A stretch of DNA of 64,000 bases from Labrys sp. KNU-23 (lineage in GTDB: Bacteria > Pseudomonadota > Alphaproteobacteria > Rhizobiales > Labraceae): positions 1,178,001 through 1,242,000 of the forward strand of contig NZ_CP043488.1 in assembly GCF_008330945.1 (NCBI RefSeq), in the 5' to 3' direction. The position numbers and the translations under genes are program-made. Every line of letters begins with the position of its first letter. Positions within the stretch are counted from its first letter, which is position 1. The notes under the pieces were generated by a model. That model searched no databases. It saw only the letters and a list, made by a program, of their open reading frames with translations, and was not told the DNA's origin. Shown here piece by piece: positions 43,479-51,874 of the stretch.

Positions 43479-44492
43479 ATGAAAGCCCTGATGATCGAAA
43501 GCGAAGGGCGCACGCGTTTTCACGACGTGGCGGCGCCCGTGGAAGGCGATGGCGAGGTGCGCATCGCCGTGCGGCATGTCGGCCTGTGCGGCAGCGACCT
43601 CAACACCTATCGCGGGCTCAATCCGCTGGTACAGCTGCCCCGGATACCCGGCCATGAAATCGGCGGCGAAATCATCGCGACGGGCGCAGGCGTGTCAACG
43701 GACTTCGCGGCCGGCAAGCGCGTCATCGTCATGCCCTACACCAATTGCGGCCGCTGTGCCTCCTGCCGCAAGGGCCGCACCAATGCCTGCCGCTACAACC
43801 GCACCCTCGGGGTACAGCAGGATGGCGGGCTCGCCGAGGAGATCGTGCTGCCCGCCGGCAAGCTGATCCTCAACGACACGCTGGCGCCACGGCATTTGGC
43901 CCTGGTCGAGCCACTTTCGGTGGGCTTTCACGCCGTGGGGCGCGGCCGGGTGACTACTGGTGAACGCGTCGTCGTGCTCGGCTGCGGCATGATCGGCATG
44001 GGCGCCCTGATCGGCGCCGTCGCCCGCGGCGCCGAGGTCATCGCGGTCGACATGAGCGCGGAAAAGCTCGCCCTCGCCCGGCGTTTCGGCGCGACCCATA
44101 CCATCGATGCCAGCTCGCGGGACGTGGTTGCCGAGGTCTCGGCCCTGACCGGGGATGACGGCGCGGACATCGCCATCGAGGCGGTCGGCCTGCCCGCGAC
44201 CTTCACCCAATGCATCACGCTTGCCGGCTATTCGGGACGGGTCGTCTATGTCGGCTATTCCAAGGCTCCGGTGACCTACGACACCCAGCTCTTCAACCTG
44301 AAGGAGCTGGACATCATGGGATCGCGCAATGCGACGATCGAGGACTTCCGCGCCGTGATCGCCTGGCTCGAAGGCATCGGCGATGAAGCCGACGCGCTGA
44401 TCTCGCGCATCATTCCCTTCGAGGAAGCGGAAAACGCCCTGCCCTTCTGGGACGGCAGCCGGGACAGTCTGAAGGTGGTGGTGGCACGATGA
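43479..44492 (+). CDS. Zinc-dependent alcohol dehydrogenase (threonine/sorbitol/galactonate dehydrogenase-like)
   Basis: 337 residues. Catalytic zinc site: GLCGSD and GHEIGGEI. Structural zinc: CGRCASCRKGRTNAC with four Cys. NAD-binding VVVLGCGMIGMGALIGAVARG. MDR family members oxidise a secondary hydroxyl of sugar acids or polyols (L-galactonate-5-DH, L-idonate-5-DH, threonine DH). ATG is 1 bp after the binding-protein stop, and the SDR gene overlaps by 4 bp. It likely performs an early oxidation of the imported acid. Confidence 0.85.
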   Translation: MKALMIESEGRTRFHDVAAPVEGDGEVRIAVRHVGLCGSDLNTYRGLNPLVQLPRIPGHEIGGEIIATGAGVSTDFAAGKRVIVMPYTNCGRCASCRKGRTNACRYNRTLGVQQDGGLAEEIVLPAGKLILNDTLAPRHLALVEPLSVGFHAVGRGRVTTGERVVVLGCGMIGMGALIGAVARGAEVIAVDMSAEKLALARRFGATHTIDASSRDVVAEVSALTGDDGADIAIEAVGLPATFTQCITLAGYSGRVVYVGYSKAPVTYDTQLFNLKELDIMGSRNATIEDFRAVIAWLEGIGDEADALISRIIPFEEAENALPFWDGSRDSLKVVVAR

Positions 44493-45250
44493 ATCTGCAG
44501 CAGGCTTTCGGATTGGCGGGCAAGACCGCTCTCATCACCGGCGGTGGCTCGGGCCTGGGCCTGGCCATCGCCCAGGCGATGGGTGCGGCAGGGGCGAAGG
44601 TCATCCTTGCCGGCCGGCGCGTCGATGTGCTCTCGGAGGCTGCCGCCACCATTGCCGGCGCAGCCTGCGAAGCGGTGGATCTGGCCGAGGTCGACACCTT
44701 GGCCGCCTTCGCCACCGGCGTGGAGGCGCGGCATGGCAAAATTGACATATTGGTCAATAATGCGGGCAACACCATCAAGAAGCCCTTCGAGGAGACGTCC
44801 CTGGCCGAGATCGACCAGGTGCTCGACGTGCATCTGCGCGGCGCGCTGGAACTCACCCGCACCGTGATCGCCGGCCAGGCCCGGCGCGGCGCCGGCAATG
44901 TCATCTTCACCGCTTCCATGACATCCTTCATCGGCCAGCCCTTCGTGATGGGCTACACCGTGGCCAAGTCGGCCCTGCTCGGCGCCGTGCGCGGGCTTTC
45001 GGCGGAATTTGCGGCCCGCGGCGTGCGCGTCAACGGCGTGGCGCCCGGCTGGATCGACACGCCCCTTTACCGCAAGGCCACCGACAGCGATCCCCAGCGC
45101 CGGGCCAAGATCCTTGGGCGTATCCAGATGAACCGGGTCGGCACACCGGAGGAAATTGGCTGGGCCTGCGTCTTCCTGGCCTCGCCCGCCGCCAGCTACG
45201 TCACCGGGCAGACGCTGGTGGTGGATGGCGGCGCCCTGGTTGGTTTTTGA
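44489..45250 (+). CDS. SDR-family oxidoreductase
   Basis: 253 residues, classical SDR. Cofactor motif TGGGSGLGLAIAQ (about 18-30), NNAGNTIKKP, catalytic Ser in FTASMTSF and Tyr-x3-Lys in GYTVAKS, then GVRVNGVAPGWIDTP and a TLVVDGG tail. It probably reduces the keto-acid made by the preceding Zn-dehydrogenase, an oxidation/reduction pair that epimerises a sugar acid as in L-galactonate or L-gulonate catabolism. This pairing is inference from operon order. Confidence 0.87.
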   Translation: MNLQQAFGLAGKTALITGGGSGLGLAIAQAMGAAGAKVILAGRRVDVLSEAAATIAGAACEAVDLAEVDTLAAFATGVEARHGKIDILVNNAGNTIKKPFEETSLAEIDQVLDVHLRGALELTRTVIAGQARRGAGNVIFTASMTSFIGQPFVMGYTVAKSALLGAVRGLSAEFAARGVRVNGVAPGWIDTPLYRKATDSDPQRRAKILGRIQMNRVGTPEEIGWACVFLASPAASYVTGQTLVVDGGALVGF

Positions 45251-45264
45251 TAAGGAGAAAGTCC

Positions 45265-45963
45265 ATGCCAATCGCGACCAAGCGCAGCGACGAGGAGATC
45301 TTTGCGCTGCTTAAGGAACGGTTGTTCACGGCGGTTGTCGGCGACGTCCTCGACGTCATGGGGCTGCGCAAGCAGTTCCTGCCGGCGACCATCGGCCCGC
45401 TGCAGCAGCCGATGCGCATCGCCGGCCGCGCCATGCCGGTGCTGGAGGCCGACATCTTCGCCGAGGGCACCGAGCTTTCGGCCGGCCCGCTCGCCAGCAA
45501 ACCGTTCGGCATCATGCTCGAGGCGCTCGACGATCTGAAGCCAGGCGAGGTCTACATCGCCTCCGGTTCGTCCCTGCGCTATGCCCTCTGGGGCGGGCTG
45601 ATGTCGACGCGCGCCACCCATCTCAAGGCGGCGGGTGCGGTACTGAATGGTTATGTGCGCGATGCGGCCGATATCGAGGCGCTGGGATTTCCCACCTTCT
45701 GCCGCGGCGTCTACGCACAGGATCAGGGCGTGCGCGGCAAGGTCATCGATTTTCGCACCGCAATCGAGATCGAAGGCATCCGCGTGGCCCCGGGCGATCT
45801 CGTCTTCGGCGATCGCGAAGGCGTCCTGATCATTCCGCGCGAAGCGGAGGATGAAGCTATCGCCCGTGCGCTCGAAAAGGCCTCGACAGAAAACCAGGTG
45901 GCTGTGGCGATCCGCAACGGCATGAGCGCCTGCGAGGCGATGGCGACATTCGGCGTGATGTGA
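45265..45963 (+). CDS. RraA-family protein (possible 4-hydroxy-2-oxoacid aldolase/decarboxylase)
   Basis: 232 residues. FTAVVGDVLDVMG, GRAMPVLEAD, ALWGGLMSTRATHLKAAGAV and GYVRDAADIEALGFPTF match the RraA/HMG-aldolase fold, where G-G-x20-R-D is the metal-dependent aldolase site (RD in VRDAAD). Members are either RNase E inhibitors or class II aldolases/oxaloacetate decarboxylases, and the catabolic context favours the enzyme. AAGGAGAAA precedes the start. Older annotations call this demethylmenaquinone methyltransferase. Confidence 0.82.
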   Translation: MPIATKRSDEEIFALLKERLFTAVVGDVLDVMGLRKQFLPATIGPLQQPMRIAGRAMPVLEADIFAEGTELSAGPLASKPFGIMLEALDDLKPGEVYIASGSSLRYALWGGLMSTRATHLKAAGAVLNGYVRDAADIEALGFPTFCRGVYAQDQGVRGKVIDFRTAIEIEGIRVAPGDLVFGDREGVLIIPREAEDEAIARALEKASTENQVAVAIRNGMSACEAMATFGVM

Positions 45964-45973
45964 GGCCACGATC

Positions 45974-46282
45974 ATGCAGCTGGACCCGCGCCTGCTTCAC
46001 CTCTCGCCGCTCGACAATGTCGTCGTGGCTCGTGAAGGCCTTGAAGCCAAGGCCGTGCTGATACTGGACGGGCGGGCGTTCACGCTGGCCGGAGCCGTTC
46101 AGCGCGGCCACAAGATCGCCTGCCGCGTCATCGCGCCAGGTGAGAAGATCATGAAATACGGTGCGCCGATCGGCTCGGCCATCCGGCCCATTGCGCCGGG
46201 CGAGCATGTGCATCTCCACAACATCAAGAGCGACTATACGGCGACCCACATCATCGGCTCGCCAGCGACAGAGGCAGAGTGA
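45974..46282 (+). CDS. UxaA-type dehydratase small subunit (SAF domain)
   Basis: 102 residues, a single SAF domain: DNVVVAREGLEAKAV, GHKIACRVIAPGEKIMKYGAPIG and IKPGEHVHLHN-like IAPGEHVHLHNIKS. In altronate/galactarate dehydratase this domain is fused N-terminally; here it is a separate polypeptide, as also in SuyA of sulfolactate sulfo-lyase. It overlaps the large-subunit gene by 1 bp. Confidence 0.83.
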   Translation: MQLDPRLLHLSPLDNVVVAREGLEAKAVLILDGRAFTLAGAVQRGHKIACRVIAPGEKIMKYGAPIGSAIRPIAPGEHVHLHNIKSDYTATHIIGSPATEAE

Positions 46283-47472
46283 TGAAGGGCTATCTTCGCA
46301 GTGATGGGCGCAAAGGCATCCGCAATGTCGTCGCGGTCGCCTATCTGGTGGAATGCGCTCATCACGTGGCACGGGAAATCGTGCAGCGCTTTCCCGACCA
46401 GCCCGTTCACCTGATCGGCTTTCCCGGCTGTTTTCCCAACGCCTATGCCCAGCGCATGATGGAGCAGCTTTGCACCCATCCCAATGTCGGCGCCGTGCTG
46501 CTGCTGTCGCTGGGGTGCGAGAGCTTCAACAAATATGCGCTTGCCGAGACGATCGCGTCGAGCGGCAGGCCGGTGGAGACCCTGACCATCCAGACCATCG
46601 GCGGCACGCGCAGCACGCTCGAGGCCGGGCGGGCGTGGGTCGCGCAGCAGGTAGACATATTGGCAGGTCACCCCACCATTCCCATGGCCCTCGACGAGTT
46701 GGTGGTCGGCACGGTCTGCGGCGGCTCGGACGGTACCAGCGGCCTCACCGGCAATCCCGCCGCCGGACGCGCCTTCGACCAGCTGGTCAAGGCCGGCGCC
46801 ACCTGCATCTTCGAGGAAACCGGCGAACTGATCGGCTGCGAGGAGATCATGGCCGCGCGTGCCGTGACGCCGGCCCTCGGCGATGCCTTGCGTGGGGCCG
46901 TGGCGAAGGCGGCGCAGTATTATGCCACGCTCGGCTATGGCAGTTTCGCGCCGGGCAATGCGGATGGCGGCCTGTCCACCATCGAGGAAAAATCGATGGG
47001 GGCCTACGCCAAGTCGGGCTCCTCGCCTATCTCCGGGTTGATCAAGCCGGGTGATGTTCCTCCTCGCGGCGGGCTCTATCTGATGGACGTCGTGCCTGAC
47101 GGACCGGTGCGGTTCGGCTTTCCCAACATTTCCGACAATGCGGAAATCGTCGAGTTGATCGCCTCGGGCTGTCATCTCGTGCTCTTCATCACCGGGCGCG
47201 GCTCCGTCTCCGGCTCGGCGCTGTCGCCCGTCATCAAGATCTGCGCCAATCCCGATACCTATCGGCGCCTTGCCGAAGACATGGACGTCGATGCCGGCCG
47301 CATCCTGGAAGGGCGCGCTTCGCTGGACGAGGTCGGCACCGAAATCCTCGTCATGATCCAGGACGTGGCCTCGGGCGCGATGACGAAGTCGGAGGCACTC
47401 GGCCATCAGGAATTCATCCTCACCTACAAGGCCTTCGAGCCGATCGGTCCGGCTTGCCTGCCCGCCCGATGA
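46282..47472 (+). CDS. UxaA-family dehydratase/lyase large subunit
   Basis: 396 residues. MKGYLRSDGRKGIRNVVAVAY is the family start, followed by HVAREIVQRF, LLSLGCESFN and ELVVGTVCGGSDGTSGLTGNPAAG. Cysteines in GCESF and GTVCGGSDG probably bind iron. EETGELIGCEEI and ITGRGSVSGSALSPVIKIC complete the domain. Relatives are altronate (UxaA), galactarate (GarD) dehydratases and sulfolactate lyase (SuyB), and the split subunits resemble SuyAB. ATG 46282 was chosen; a GTG precedes it. It would make a 2-keto-3-deoxy acid. Confidence 0.83.
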   Translation: MKGYLRSDGRKGIRNVVAVAYLVECAHHVAREIVQRFPDQPVHLIGFPGCFPNAYAQRMMEQLCTHPNVGAVLLLSLGCESFNKYALAETIASSGRPVETLTIQTIGGTRSTLEAGRAWVAQQVDILAGHPTIPMALDELVVGTVCGGSDGTSGLTGNPAAGRAFDQLVKAGATCIFEETGELIGCEEIMAARAVTPALGDALRGAVAKAAQYYATLGYGSFAPGNADGGLSTIEEKSMGAYAKSGSSPISGLIKPGDVPPRGGLYLMDVVPDGPVRFGFPNISDNAEIVELIASGCHLVLFITGRGSVSGSALSPVIKICANPDTYRRLAEDMDVDAGRILEGRASLDEVGTEILVMIQDVASGAMTKSEALGHQEFILTYKAFEPIGPACLPAR

Positions 47473-47477
47473 AACCT

Positions 47478-47499
47478 CCGCCCTGCCACGCACGGGCGG
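47478..47499 (+). terminator. GC-rich hairpin after the catabolic operon, possible terminator
   Basis: CCGCCC-N10-GGGCGG begins 6 bp after the stop of the large dehydratase subunit. There is no T-run, so factor-independent termination is doubtful. It may serve as a 3' stabiliser or Rho-linked end. Confidence 0.35.
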
Positions 47500-47567
47500 A
47501 CACGGCTTCGAGCATTTCATGCGGCAACGCCCGGCTCAGGAGATGAGCTTCCAAAGGCAGCAATTCG

Positions 47568-47580
47568 CCTAATCATTAGG
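47568..47580. promoter_or_regulatory. 13-bp palindrome CCTAAT-C-ATTAGG upstream of the urea operon
   Basis: Perfect 6-bp arms around one base, 108 bp upstream of the -24/-12 promoter. The location matches an upstream activator site for a sigma-54 enhancer-binding protein, though the sequence is not the classical NtrC box (TGCAC/GGTGCA). Identity of the binder is unknown. Confidence 0.45.
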
Positions 47581-47688
47581 CATGCATAAAATTTCGCCCC
47601 TCCTTTTGGATGGACCCCGACCCACCTTCCAGCCCCGGAAACCCGATCACCACGCCCGGTGCTTTCCGCGAACGGTCCTTCGGCCGAT

Positions 47689-47704
47689 TGGCACGCCGCT
47701 TGCA
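47689..47704 (+). promoter_or_regulatory. Sigma-54 (RpoN) -24/-12 promoter of the urt-ure operon
   Basis: TGGCACGCCGCTTGCA matches the RpoN consensus TGGCACG-N4-TTGCA completely, with GG at 47690-47691 and GC at 47702-47703 and exactly 10 bp between. Predicted transcription start is near 47715, giving a ~30-nt leader before urtA. RpoN promoters need an enhancer-binding activator (NtrC for nitrogen limitation), which fits urea scavenging. Confidence 0.88.
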
Positions 47705-47745
47705 GGAGCCCCACGGGATCCAACAAGAAGCAAGGGGAAGCCGTC

Positions 47746-49044
47746 ATGTCGAAGCTTGGAAGACTCGGTCATTGCCTGTCGGGCGGCATCGCCGCGATGT
47801 TGATTGTCAGCGGCGCCGCCAGGGCCGAAGAAGGCACCATCAAGATCGGCATCCTGCATTCGTTGTCCGGCACCATGGCGATTTCCGAGACCACGCTCAA
47901 GGACGCCATGCTGATGCTGATCGACGAGCAGAACAAGAAAGGCGGCGTGCTCGGGCACAAATTGGAAGCCGTGGTGGTCGATCCCGCTTCGAACTGGCCG
48001 CTTTTCGCCGAGAAGGCCCGCGATCTCCTCGGCAAGGACAAGGTGGCGGCGGTGTTCGGCTGCTGGACCTCGGTCAGCCGCAAATCCGTCCTGCCGGTCT
48101 TCAAGGAACTCGACGGCCTCCTGTTCTACCCGGTGCAATATGAGGGCCAGGAGAGCGAGCGCAACGTCTTCTACACCGGTGCGGCGCCGAACCAGCAGGC
48201 CATTCCAGCCGTCGACTATCTGATGAGCCAAGAAGGCGTGAAGCGCTGGGTGCTGGCGGGAACCGATTATGTCTATCCCCAGACCACCAACAAGATCCTG
48301 CAGGCCTATCTGCAGTCCAAGGGCGTGGCCAAGGACGACATCATGGTCAACTACACGCCCTTCGGCCAGTCCGACTGGCAGACCATCGTCTCCGACATCA
48401 AGAAATTCGGCTCGGCCGGCAAGAAGACCGCCGTCATCTCCACCATCAACGGCGATGCCAACGTGCCCTTTTACAAGGAACTCGCCAATCAGGGCATCAA
48501 GGCCGAGGATATTCCGGTCGTCGCCTTTTCGGTGGGCGAGGAGGAACTGGCCGGCCTCGACACCGGGCCGCTGGTCGGCCACCTCACGGCCTGGAACTAT
48601 TTCCAGTCGGTCGATACCCCGGCCAATGCCCAGTTCATCAAGACCTGGCGCGCCTTCACCAAGAATGACAAGCGCGTCACCAACGATCCGATGGAAGCGC
48701 ATTACATCGGCTTCAACATGTGGGTGAAGGCGGTGGAGAAAGCCGGCACCACCGATCCCGACGCGGTGATCGACGCCATCGTCGGCGTGTCCGTGCCCAA
48801 CCTTTCGGGCAGCTATTCGACCATGATGCCCAATCATCACATCACCAAGCCGGTGCTGATCGGCGAGATCCAGGCCGACGGCCAGATGCAGACCGTCTGG
48901 CAGAGTTCGGGGCTGCTGGTGGGCGATGAATGGTCCGATTACCTGCCTGATTCCAAGGACCTGATCGCCGATTGGCGCAAGCCGCTTTCCTGCGGCAATT
49001 TCAACGTCGCCACCGGCAAGTGCGGCGGCCAGGGCACGAACTAG
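47746..49044 (+). CDS. urtA: Urea ABC transporter substrate-binding protein UrtA
   Basis: 432 residues. A 27-residue Sec signal ends SGAARA-EEG. The mature protein begins IKIGILHSLSGTMAISETTL and has DPASNWPLFAEKARDLL, AVFGCWTSVSRKSVLPV and LLFYPVQYEGQE, all diagnostic of UrtA/FmdD. NQQAIPAV and DPMEAHYIGFNMW follow. ATG 47746 follows AAGGGGAAG and was chosen over the long open frame to 47659 because it begins the signal. It binds urea (or short-chain amides) in the periplasm. First gene of the RpoN-dependent operon. Confidence 0.93.
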   Translation: MSKLGRLGHCLSGGIAAMLIVSGAARAEEGTIKIGILHSLSGTMAISETTLKDAMLMLIDEQNKKGGVLGHKLEAVVVDPASNWPLFAEKARDLLGKDKVAAVFGCWTSVSRKSVLPVFKELDGLLFYPVQYEGQESERNVFYTGAAPNQQAIPAVDYLMSQEGVKRWVLAGTDYVYPQTTNKILQAYLQSKGVAKDDIMVNYTPFGQSDWQTIVSDIKKFGSAGKKTAVISTINGDANVPFYKELANQGIKAEDIPVVAFSVGEEELAGLDTGPLVGHLTAWNYFQSVDTPANAQFIKTWRAFTKNDKRVTNDPMEAHYIGFNMWVKAVEKAGTTDPDAVIDAIVGVSVPNLSGSYSTMMPNHHITKPVLIGEIQADGQMQTVWQSSGLLVGDEWSDYLPDSKDLIADWRKPLSCGNFNVATGKCGGQGTN

Positions 49045-49052
49045 GCGCTGGC

Positions 49053-50711
49053 ATGCTATCTCGCAAACCCTCCCGTCTCCGGTTGCGCTCCGCCATGTGT
49101 GGGTGTCGTTTCCTCATCCTGGCCCTGTGGGCCTGCCTCCTCATGCCCGGCTTCGTCCATGCCGATGAAGCCGGCATCAGGGCCGACCTTGCCAAGCTGG
49201 CCGGCGCAGGAAATTTCCAGCAGGTCGAGGCGGTGGTGCGCGACCTGGCCGGGAGCGGCGATGCGCTGGCAGCCCGCCCGCTTGCGGCGCTGGCGGACGG
49301 CAATCTCTACTGGCGTCAATCCGACAAGGGGATCCTGATCGCCTCGGGTACCGGCGATCCGCTTGCGGTCGCCGATCCGGTCACCGGTACGGGACAGGGG
49401 ACCGCAGGCAAGGGCGAACTCGTCAGGATCAAGGTCAACAACGCCATCAGGCGGGCGATAAGGGAGGCGAGCGGCTCGCTCACGCTCGCTTCCAGCGACA
49501 AGGCGGCGCGTCTCACGGCCGCCGCTACCCTGATCCAGACCCCTGATCCCAGCGCGCTCACGGCCCTCGACAACGCCATCGGCAAGGAGGCCGATGCCAC
49601 CGTCAAGACCCGGTTGGAGACCGCGCGCGCTGCCGCGACCTTGTTCTCCGACAGGCCCCAGGCCGACAAGAGCGCGGCCATCGGGCTCGTCGCCTCTCTC
49701 GGCACACGTGAAGCCGCCACGCTGCTCGGCCGCTTCGAGGCCGGTGCCGACGGAACCTTGAAGGACGAGGCCACCGCCGGTATCCGCGCCATCGATGCGC
49801 GCTTGAAAATGTGGGATCTGGCGGAGAACGTCTGGTACGGCGTCTCGCTGGCCTCGGTGCTCCTGCTGGCCGCCATCGGCCTTGCCATCACCTTCGGCGT
49901 GCTCGGCGTCATCAACATGGCGCATGGCGAGATGGTGATGATCGGCGCCTACACCACCTTCGTCGTGCAGGAGGCGGTGCGCGCCTATGCGCCCGGTCTC
50001 ATCGACATATCCCTGCTGATCGCCCTGCCCCTGGCTTTTCTGGTCGCCGGCGCCGTCGGCGTCGTCATCGAGCGCGGCATCATCCGCTTTCTCTACGACC
50101 GGCCGCTCGAAACCCTGCTGGCGACCTGGGGCGTTTCGCTGATCCTGCAGCAGGGCGTGCGCGTGATCTTCGGGCCGACAAATCGCGAGGTCTCCAATCC
50201 CGGCTGGATGTCCGGCAGCTTCAGCGTGGGCGAACTGAACATCACCGCCAACCGGCTGTGGATCTTCGCCTTCTCGATCGCCGTGTTCATCGCCCTGCGC
50301 CTCATCCTCAATCGCACCCGCTGGGGTTTGCAGATGCGCGCCGTCACCCAGAACCGGCGCATGGCCTCCTCGATGGGCATCCGCACGCCGAAAATCGACG
50401 CTCTGACCTTCGGCCTCGGCTCCGGTATCGCCGGCATCGCCGGCGTCGCCCTCAGCCAGATCGGCAATGTCTCTCCCAATCTGGGCCAAGGCTACATCAT
50501 CGATTCCTTCATGGTCGTGGTGTTCGGCGGCGTCGGCAATCTGTGGGGCACGCTCCTGGGCGCGCTGACGCTCGGCATCGCCAACAAATTCCTCGAACCC
50601 TATGCCGGCGCGGTCCTGGGCAAGATCATCGTGCTCGTCTTCATCATCCTCTTCATCCAGAAGCACCCACGCGGCCTATTCGCGCCCAAGGGACGGGCGG
50701 TGGAAGCATGA
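49053..50711 (+). CDS. urtB: Urea ABC transporter permease UrtB
   Basis: 552 residues. A signal or first TM (FLILALWACLLMPGF) is followed by a ~230-residue extracytoplasmic helical-repeat region (LAKLAGAGNFQQVEAVVRDL to RLKMWDLAENVW), then the LivH-like permease with LGVINMAHGEMVMIGAYTTF and GNVSPNLGQGYIIDSF. This long N-terminal extension is normal for proteobacterial UrtB. It overlaps urtC by 4 bp (ATGA). ATG 49095 is an alternative start. Confidence 0.92.
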   Translation: MLSRKPSRLRLRSAMCGCRFLILALWACLLMPGFVHADEAGIRADLAKLAGAGNFQQVEAVVRDLAGSGDALAARPLAALADGNLYWRQSDKGILIASGTGDPLAVADPVTGTGQGTAGKGELVRIKVNNAIRRAIREASGSLTLASSDKAARLTAAATLIQTPDPSALTALDNAIGKEADATVKTRLETARAAATLFSDRPQADKSAAIGLVASLGTREAATLLGRFEAGADGTLKDEATAGIRAIDARLKMWDLAENVWYGVSLASVLLLAAIGLAITFGVLGVINMAHGEMVMIGAYTTFVVQEAVRAYAPGLIDISLLIALPLAFLVAGAVGVVIERGIIRFLYDRPLETLLATWGVSLILQQGVRVIFGPTNREVSNPGWMSGSFSVGELNITANRLWIFAFSIAVFIALRLILNRTRWGLQMRAVTQNRRMASSMGIRTPKIDALTFGLGSGIAGIAGVALSQIGNVSPNLGQGYIIDSFMVVVFGGVGNLWGTLLGALTLGIANKFLEPYAGAVLGKIIVLVFIILFIQKHPRGLFAPKGRAVEA

Positions 50712-51874
50712 TCCTCGCGTCCCTGCTCAAGAACGGGCTCGACCGTCGCCTGTCTATCCTCGTCGCCCTTCTCGTGGCGGCGGCCGTGCTGGTGCCGGTC
50801 CTTCACCTGGCGGTACCCGCAGACAGCGCCTTCCACGTTCCCGCCTATCTCGTGGCGTTGCTCGGCAAATATCTCAACTATGCCCTGCTCGCCCTCTCCC
50901 TCGATCTCGTCTGGGGCTATTGCGGGCTTCTATCGCTCGGCCATGGCGCCTTCTTCGCGCTGGGCGGCTATGCCATGGGCATGTATCTGATGCGCGGGAT
51001 CGGCGATCGCGGCGTCTATGGCAATCCTGTCCTGCCCGACTTCATGGTGTTCCTGAACTGGCAGGAACTGCCCTGGTTCTGGTACGGCTTCGACCGGTTC
51101 TGGTTCGCCGCACTGATGGCGATGGCCGTACCCGGCCTGCTCGCCTTCGCCTTCGGCTGGTTCGCCTTTCGCAGCCGCGTCAACGGCGTCTACCTGTCGA
51201 TCATCACCCAGGCGATGACCTATGCCCTCATGCTCGCCTTCTTCCGCAATGACATGGGTTTCGGCGGCAATAACGGGCTGACGGATTTCAAGGATCTGCT
51301 CGGCTTTTCCCTGCAGGCGCCGGGCACGCGCGCGGCCCTGTTCGCCGCCAGCGCCCTGATGCTGGCCCTGTTCGTCTCGCTCGCCGCCATGATCACCGCC
51401 TCCAAGCTCGGCAAGCTCATGGTCGCGGTGCGCGATGCCGAATATCGCTCCCGCTTTCTCGGCTGGCGGCCGGAGAACATCAAGCTGTTCGCCTTCACCT
51501 TCTCGGCGGTAATGGCCGGCATCGCGGGTGCGCTCTATGTCCCGCAGGTGGGCATCATCAATCCCGGCGAATTCTCGCCGGCCAATTCCATCGAGGTGGT
51601 GATCTGGACCGCCATCGGCGGCCGCGGCACCCTGATCGGGCCGGTGATCGGTGCCGTGAGCGTCAACTGGGCCAAGAGCTGGTTCACCGCCGCCCTGCCC
51701 GATCTGTGGCTGTTCGCCCTCGGCGCCCTGTTCGTCGCCATGCCTCTCCTGCTGCCGAAGGGCCTGGTCGGTGCCTTCGAGCAGTGGCGTCGCTCCTGGC
51801 CCGCTCGCAAGCCCCCCGCGAGCAAGGTGCTTGCACCCGCCCAAAGCGAAGCCGCGGAGGAAGCGGCCTCATGA
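50708..51874 (+). CDS. urtC: Urea ABC transporter permease UrtC
   Basis: 388 residues, LivM-like permease. YCGLLSLGHGAFFALGGYAM, the UrtC-specific loop GNPVLPDFMVFLNWQELPWF, FFRNDMGFGGNNGLTDFKDL, and the coupling segment AVRDAEYRSRFLGWRPE are present. The tail PAQSEAAEEAAS is polar. ATGA overlaps at both ends suggest strict translational coupling. Confidence 0.93.
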   Translation: MILASLLKNGLDRRLSILVALLVAAAVLVPVLHLAVPADSAFHVPAYLVALLGKYLNYALLALSLDLVWGYCGLLSLGHGAFFALGGYAMGMYLMRGIGDRGVYGNPVLPDFMVFLNWQELPWFWYGFDRFWFAALMAMAVPGLLAFAFGWFAFRSRVNGVYLSIITQAMTYALMLAFFRNDMGFGGNNGLTDFKDLLGFSLQAPGTRAALFAASALMLALFVSLAAMITASKLGKLMVAVRDAEYRSRFLGWRPENIKLFAFTFSAVMAGIAGALYVPQVGIINPGEFSPANSIEVVIWTAIGGRGTLIGPVIGAVSVNWAKSWFTAALPDLWLFALGALFVAMPLLLPKGLVGAFEQWRRSWPARKPPASKVLAPAQSEAAEEAAS

